Origin: DASZZV01 sp035544835
GTDB taxonomy: Bacteria; Acidobacteriota; Thermoanaerobaculia; Gp7-AA8
Reading direction: 5' to 3'
Assembly (NCBI GenBank): GCA_035544835.1
Contig: DASZZV010000214.1
Location: 1 to 15,495, forward strand
DNA: 15,495 bases
Shown here: in pieces, positions 14,003 through 15,495 of the stretch
Position numbering within the stretch: the stretch's first letter is position 1
Layout of the letters: the number at the start of each line of letters is the position of its first letter
Notes under the pieces: model-generated
Databases searched by the model: none
Told to the model about the DNA's origin: nothing
What the model saw: the letters and a program-made list of their open reading frames with translations, nothing else
Made by a program: the position numbers and the translations under genes

Positions 14003-14337
14003 CGCGGGGCGAGATCTGGTGGCTTGATCTCCCCGAGGCAAAAGGCTCTTCCCCGTCGGGCACCAGGCCCGTTCTCATCATTCAGGCCAACGCGTTCAAT
14101 CGAAGCGCGATTCAAACAGTCATTGCGGCTGCGATCACGTCAAACGAGCGACTTGCGGATGCTCCGGGAAACGTACTGCTCCTTCCTCGCGAAAGCGGAC
14201 TGCGACGCACCTCGGTGATCAACATCTCTCAAATCATAACGATCGACAAGGCCTCGCTTCGCGATCGCGTCGGTGGGGTCACCAAGGAGACGATGTCGGC
14301 GGTTGATCATGGCCTGCGACGTGTCCTGCAGTTGTGA
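13990..14337 (+). CDS. MazF/PemK-family endoribonuclease toxin
   Basis: A 115-residue MazF/PemK toxin. The family landmarks are RGEIWWLDLPEAKGSSPSGT followed by RPVLIIQ (R26 at the usual Arg position), VIAAAITSN (T50 at the usual Thr position), LLLPRESGLRRTSVINISQI and a terminal helix with VDHGLRRVL. MazF toxins cut single-stranded mRNA and slow growth unless bound by the antitoxin. The start is GTG within the end of the antitoxin gene, which couples translation. All key residues are intact, so it should be active. The cassette sits between two FHA genes and is a common mobile-type passenger rather than a pilus component. Confidence 0.92.
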   Translation: MEEVARGEIWWLDLPEAKGSSPSGTRPVLIIQANAFNRSAIQTVIAAAITSNERLADAPGNVLLLPRESGLRRTSVINISQIITIDKASLRDRVGGVTKETMSAVDHGLRRVLQL

Positions 14338-14347
14338 GCGGCCTAAC

Positions 14348-15466
14348 TCACTGCATGCCGAGCTTCCTTTTGGCGGCGAGCACTTCTTTCGATCCCGGCT
14401 CGCCATACTTTAGGACTTTCTGAAGGTACGGCGCAGCCTCAGTTGCGCGGTGCGCGGCGGAGTAAACCATTCCTACCTCGAACGCAGTCCGAACGTAGCG
14501 AGAGCGAAGCTCCGGGGTCGGTGATTTGTCCAGAGTGGCTTCCCAGCTGGCGAGCGTCTTGTCGTAATTGACCTCACCGACGACCGGGCTCGCGGCGGTA
14601 GTCGTCGCCAAAGACATCGTGGTTGCGGTCGCGGCGGTCGTCGTGCTCGTCGACGTCATGGCCGTCGCAGTTCCGGGTTTCCTCGTCACTGCCTTCGTTT
14701 TCGAGAACGCGATGATCATCACCAGCGTCATGACGACGACGAACAGGATGGCCGCACACCCTAGCAGGAGCACTCTTTTTTTCGAAGGCGGCTTCGTCGC
14801 CTGGATCGGGTGACCGGGAAGCGCGGCCACGACTGCCGGCGCCGGGGATGGCACAGGGCGATTCTGCTGCGAAGCGGAACTCTGGCGCTTCATCTCATTG
14901 AGGTCGGCCATCTCAGTCTTCGGCACATCGACCTGACCTGCCATCATCGTCTTCGGGATGGCCGTTCCGCCAAACATCGTTTTGGGGACATCGGCCTCGC
15001 CGGCCACCATCGGCTTCGGGAGGGCCGTGCCACCAAACATCGTTTTGGGGACGTCGACCTCACCGGCCATCATCGTCCTGGGGATGGCCTGAGGGTCGAC
15101 CCCTCTCGGAGTGGCGGAAGGCGGCGCAGCACGTTTCCCGGCGCCGGCTGCTTCTGGAGAGACCGCGGAGGCTTTCACCGTCGCCGCCTCGGGCACGATC
15201 TCGAAGCCGCCGACAACGTAGGGCTGGCCGAAGAGCAGCACCTCGTCCTCGATCCGAGCGCCGTCGCGGCTCACTCCTTCGAGACTGGTGCCGGCGTCGA
15301 CGATGCGCCACTGATTGTCTTTCTGAACCAGATCCGCCACGTGCGCGGCAAGATACGGGTCGTTGAGCTGAATCTCGCAGCCCTCGCCACTTCCAATGCG
15401 GGCACGGTCACCATTCACCGTCACGGTCTTGAGCACGATTCCCTGGCGCCGGATCGACAGATTCAT
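14348..15466 (-). CDS. FHA-like membrane protein with PKTM repeats
   Basis: A 372-residue protein. Residues about 5-95 look like a divergent FHA domain (RARIGSGEGCEIQLNDPYLA, then WRIVDAGTSLEGVSRDGARI); the canonical NG turn is replaced by LEGVSRDG, so phospho-binding is not assured. A tandem repeat follows at 128-184, then a Pro/Ala-rich stretch, a transmembrane helix (about 231-253), a Thr/Ala-rich low-complexity segment (about 262-292) and a helical tail (about 300-372) resembling a TPR-like fold (AHRATEAAPYLQKVLKYGEP). The orientation is probably N-terminus inside, with the helical tail outside. The ATG is supported by a GGGGAGAAG ribosome site. The stop lies 10 bases from the mazF stop, converging. 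The function is unknown; it is probably a signalling or scaffold partner of the other FHA proteins. Confidence 0.78.
   Translation of the reverse strand: MNLSIRRQGIVLKTVTVNGDRARIGSGEGCEIQLNDPYLAAHVADLVQKDNQWRIVDAGTSLEGVSRDGARIEDEVLLFGQPYVVGGFEIVPEAATVKASAVSPEAAGAGKRAAPPSATPRGVDPQAIPRTMMAGEVDVPKTMFGGTALPKPMVAGEADVPKTMFGGTAIPKTMMAGQVDVPKTEMADLNEMKRQSSASQQNRPVPSPAPAVVAALPGHPIQATKPPSKKRVLLLGCAAILFVVVMTLVMIIAFSKTKAVTRKPGTATAMTSTSTTTAATATTMSLATTTAASPVVGEVNYDKTLASWEATLDKSPTPELRSRYVRTAFEVGMVYSAAHRATEAAPYLQKVLKYGEPGSKEVLAAKRKLGMQ
14915..15085 (-). repeat. In-gene tandem repeat, about 21-residue unit with PKTM motifs
   Basis: Six half-units alternate within the FHA-like gene: IPRTMMAGEVD, VPKTMFGGTA, LPKPMVAGEAD, VPKTMFGGTA, IPKTMMAGQVD and VPKTEMADL. 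The period is 21 residues (63 bp), and the DNA repeats match closely, so the array arose by recent duplication. A Thr follows PK/PR in five of six half-units (residues 131, 142, 163, 173, 184); the third half-unit has Pro instead. Confidence 0.9.
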
Positions 15467-15495
15467 TCGCTTCTCCCCTTACTCCGCCGTGACTC

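Noticed and set aside
14334..14358. Hairpin GTGAG...CTCAC between the convergent mazF and FHA-like genes as terminator
   Set aside because: The stem is only 5 bp and no T run follows on either strand.

Overview
This window is most of a Tad/Flp (tight adherence) type IVc pilus locus, bracketed by genes for FHA-domain (phosphothreonine-reading) membrane proteins. The GC-rich bases, three Flp prepilins, paired TadE/TadG-type minor pilins, CpaB and a CpaC-like periplasmic protein point to a Gram-negative (diderm) bacterium. Acidobacteriota or Myxococcota/deltaproteobacterial lineages would fit, but nothing here fixes the phylum.

Layout. Bases 1-382 hold no convincing gene but contain an array of about 40-bp repeats built around a GC-rich palindrome, just beyond the 3' end of the minus-strand genes. 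From 383 to 11555 every gene is on the minus strand. In transcription order (right to left) these are: three small Flp prepilins; a TadV/CpaA prepilin peptidase; TadE-like and TadG-like minor pilins; a second TadE-like protein; CpaB; a CpaC-like protein without a recognisable secretin barrel; a fused CpaE/TadZ-CpaF/TadA double ATPase; TadB; TadC; a DUF192 protein; and an FHA-sensor-PAS membrane protein. Most of these genes overlap or are separated by a few bases (two GTGA overlaps), so the block is probably one operon or two.

A short divergent region (11556-11660) separates this block from a plus-strand FHA-transmembrane-coiled coil-CsgG/FlgT-like-SH3 protein. It holds a GTGA-N6-TCAC inverted repeat and a TATAAT box. 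Next come a compact MazEF-type toxin-antitoxin pair (13760-14337, plus strand) and, convergent with it on the minus strand, a third FHA-like membrane protein carrying a tandem repeat of PKTM motifs.

How it may work. Flp prepilins would be trimmed by the TadV peptidase and polymerised by the CpaF half of the fused ATPase acting on the TadB/TadC platform. CpaB and the CpaC-like protein would form the periplasmic part. No classical secretin, TadD, RcpB or Ser/Thr kinase is encoded here. The three FHA proteins suggest a pilus coupled to Ser/Thr phosphorylation, with the PKTM threonines as possible phospho-acceptors. The CsgG-like domain is a candidate for an unusual envelope component. These functional links are inference from domain content and gene order.
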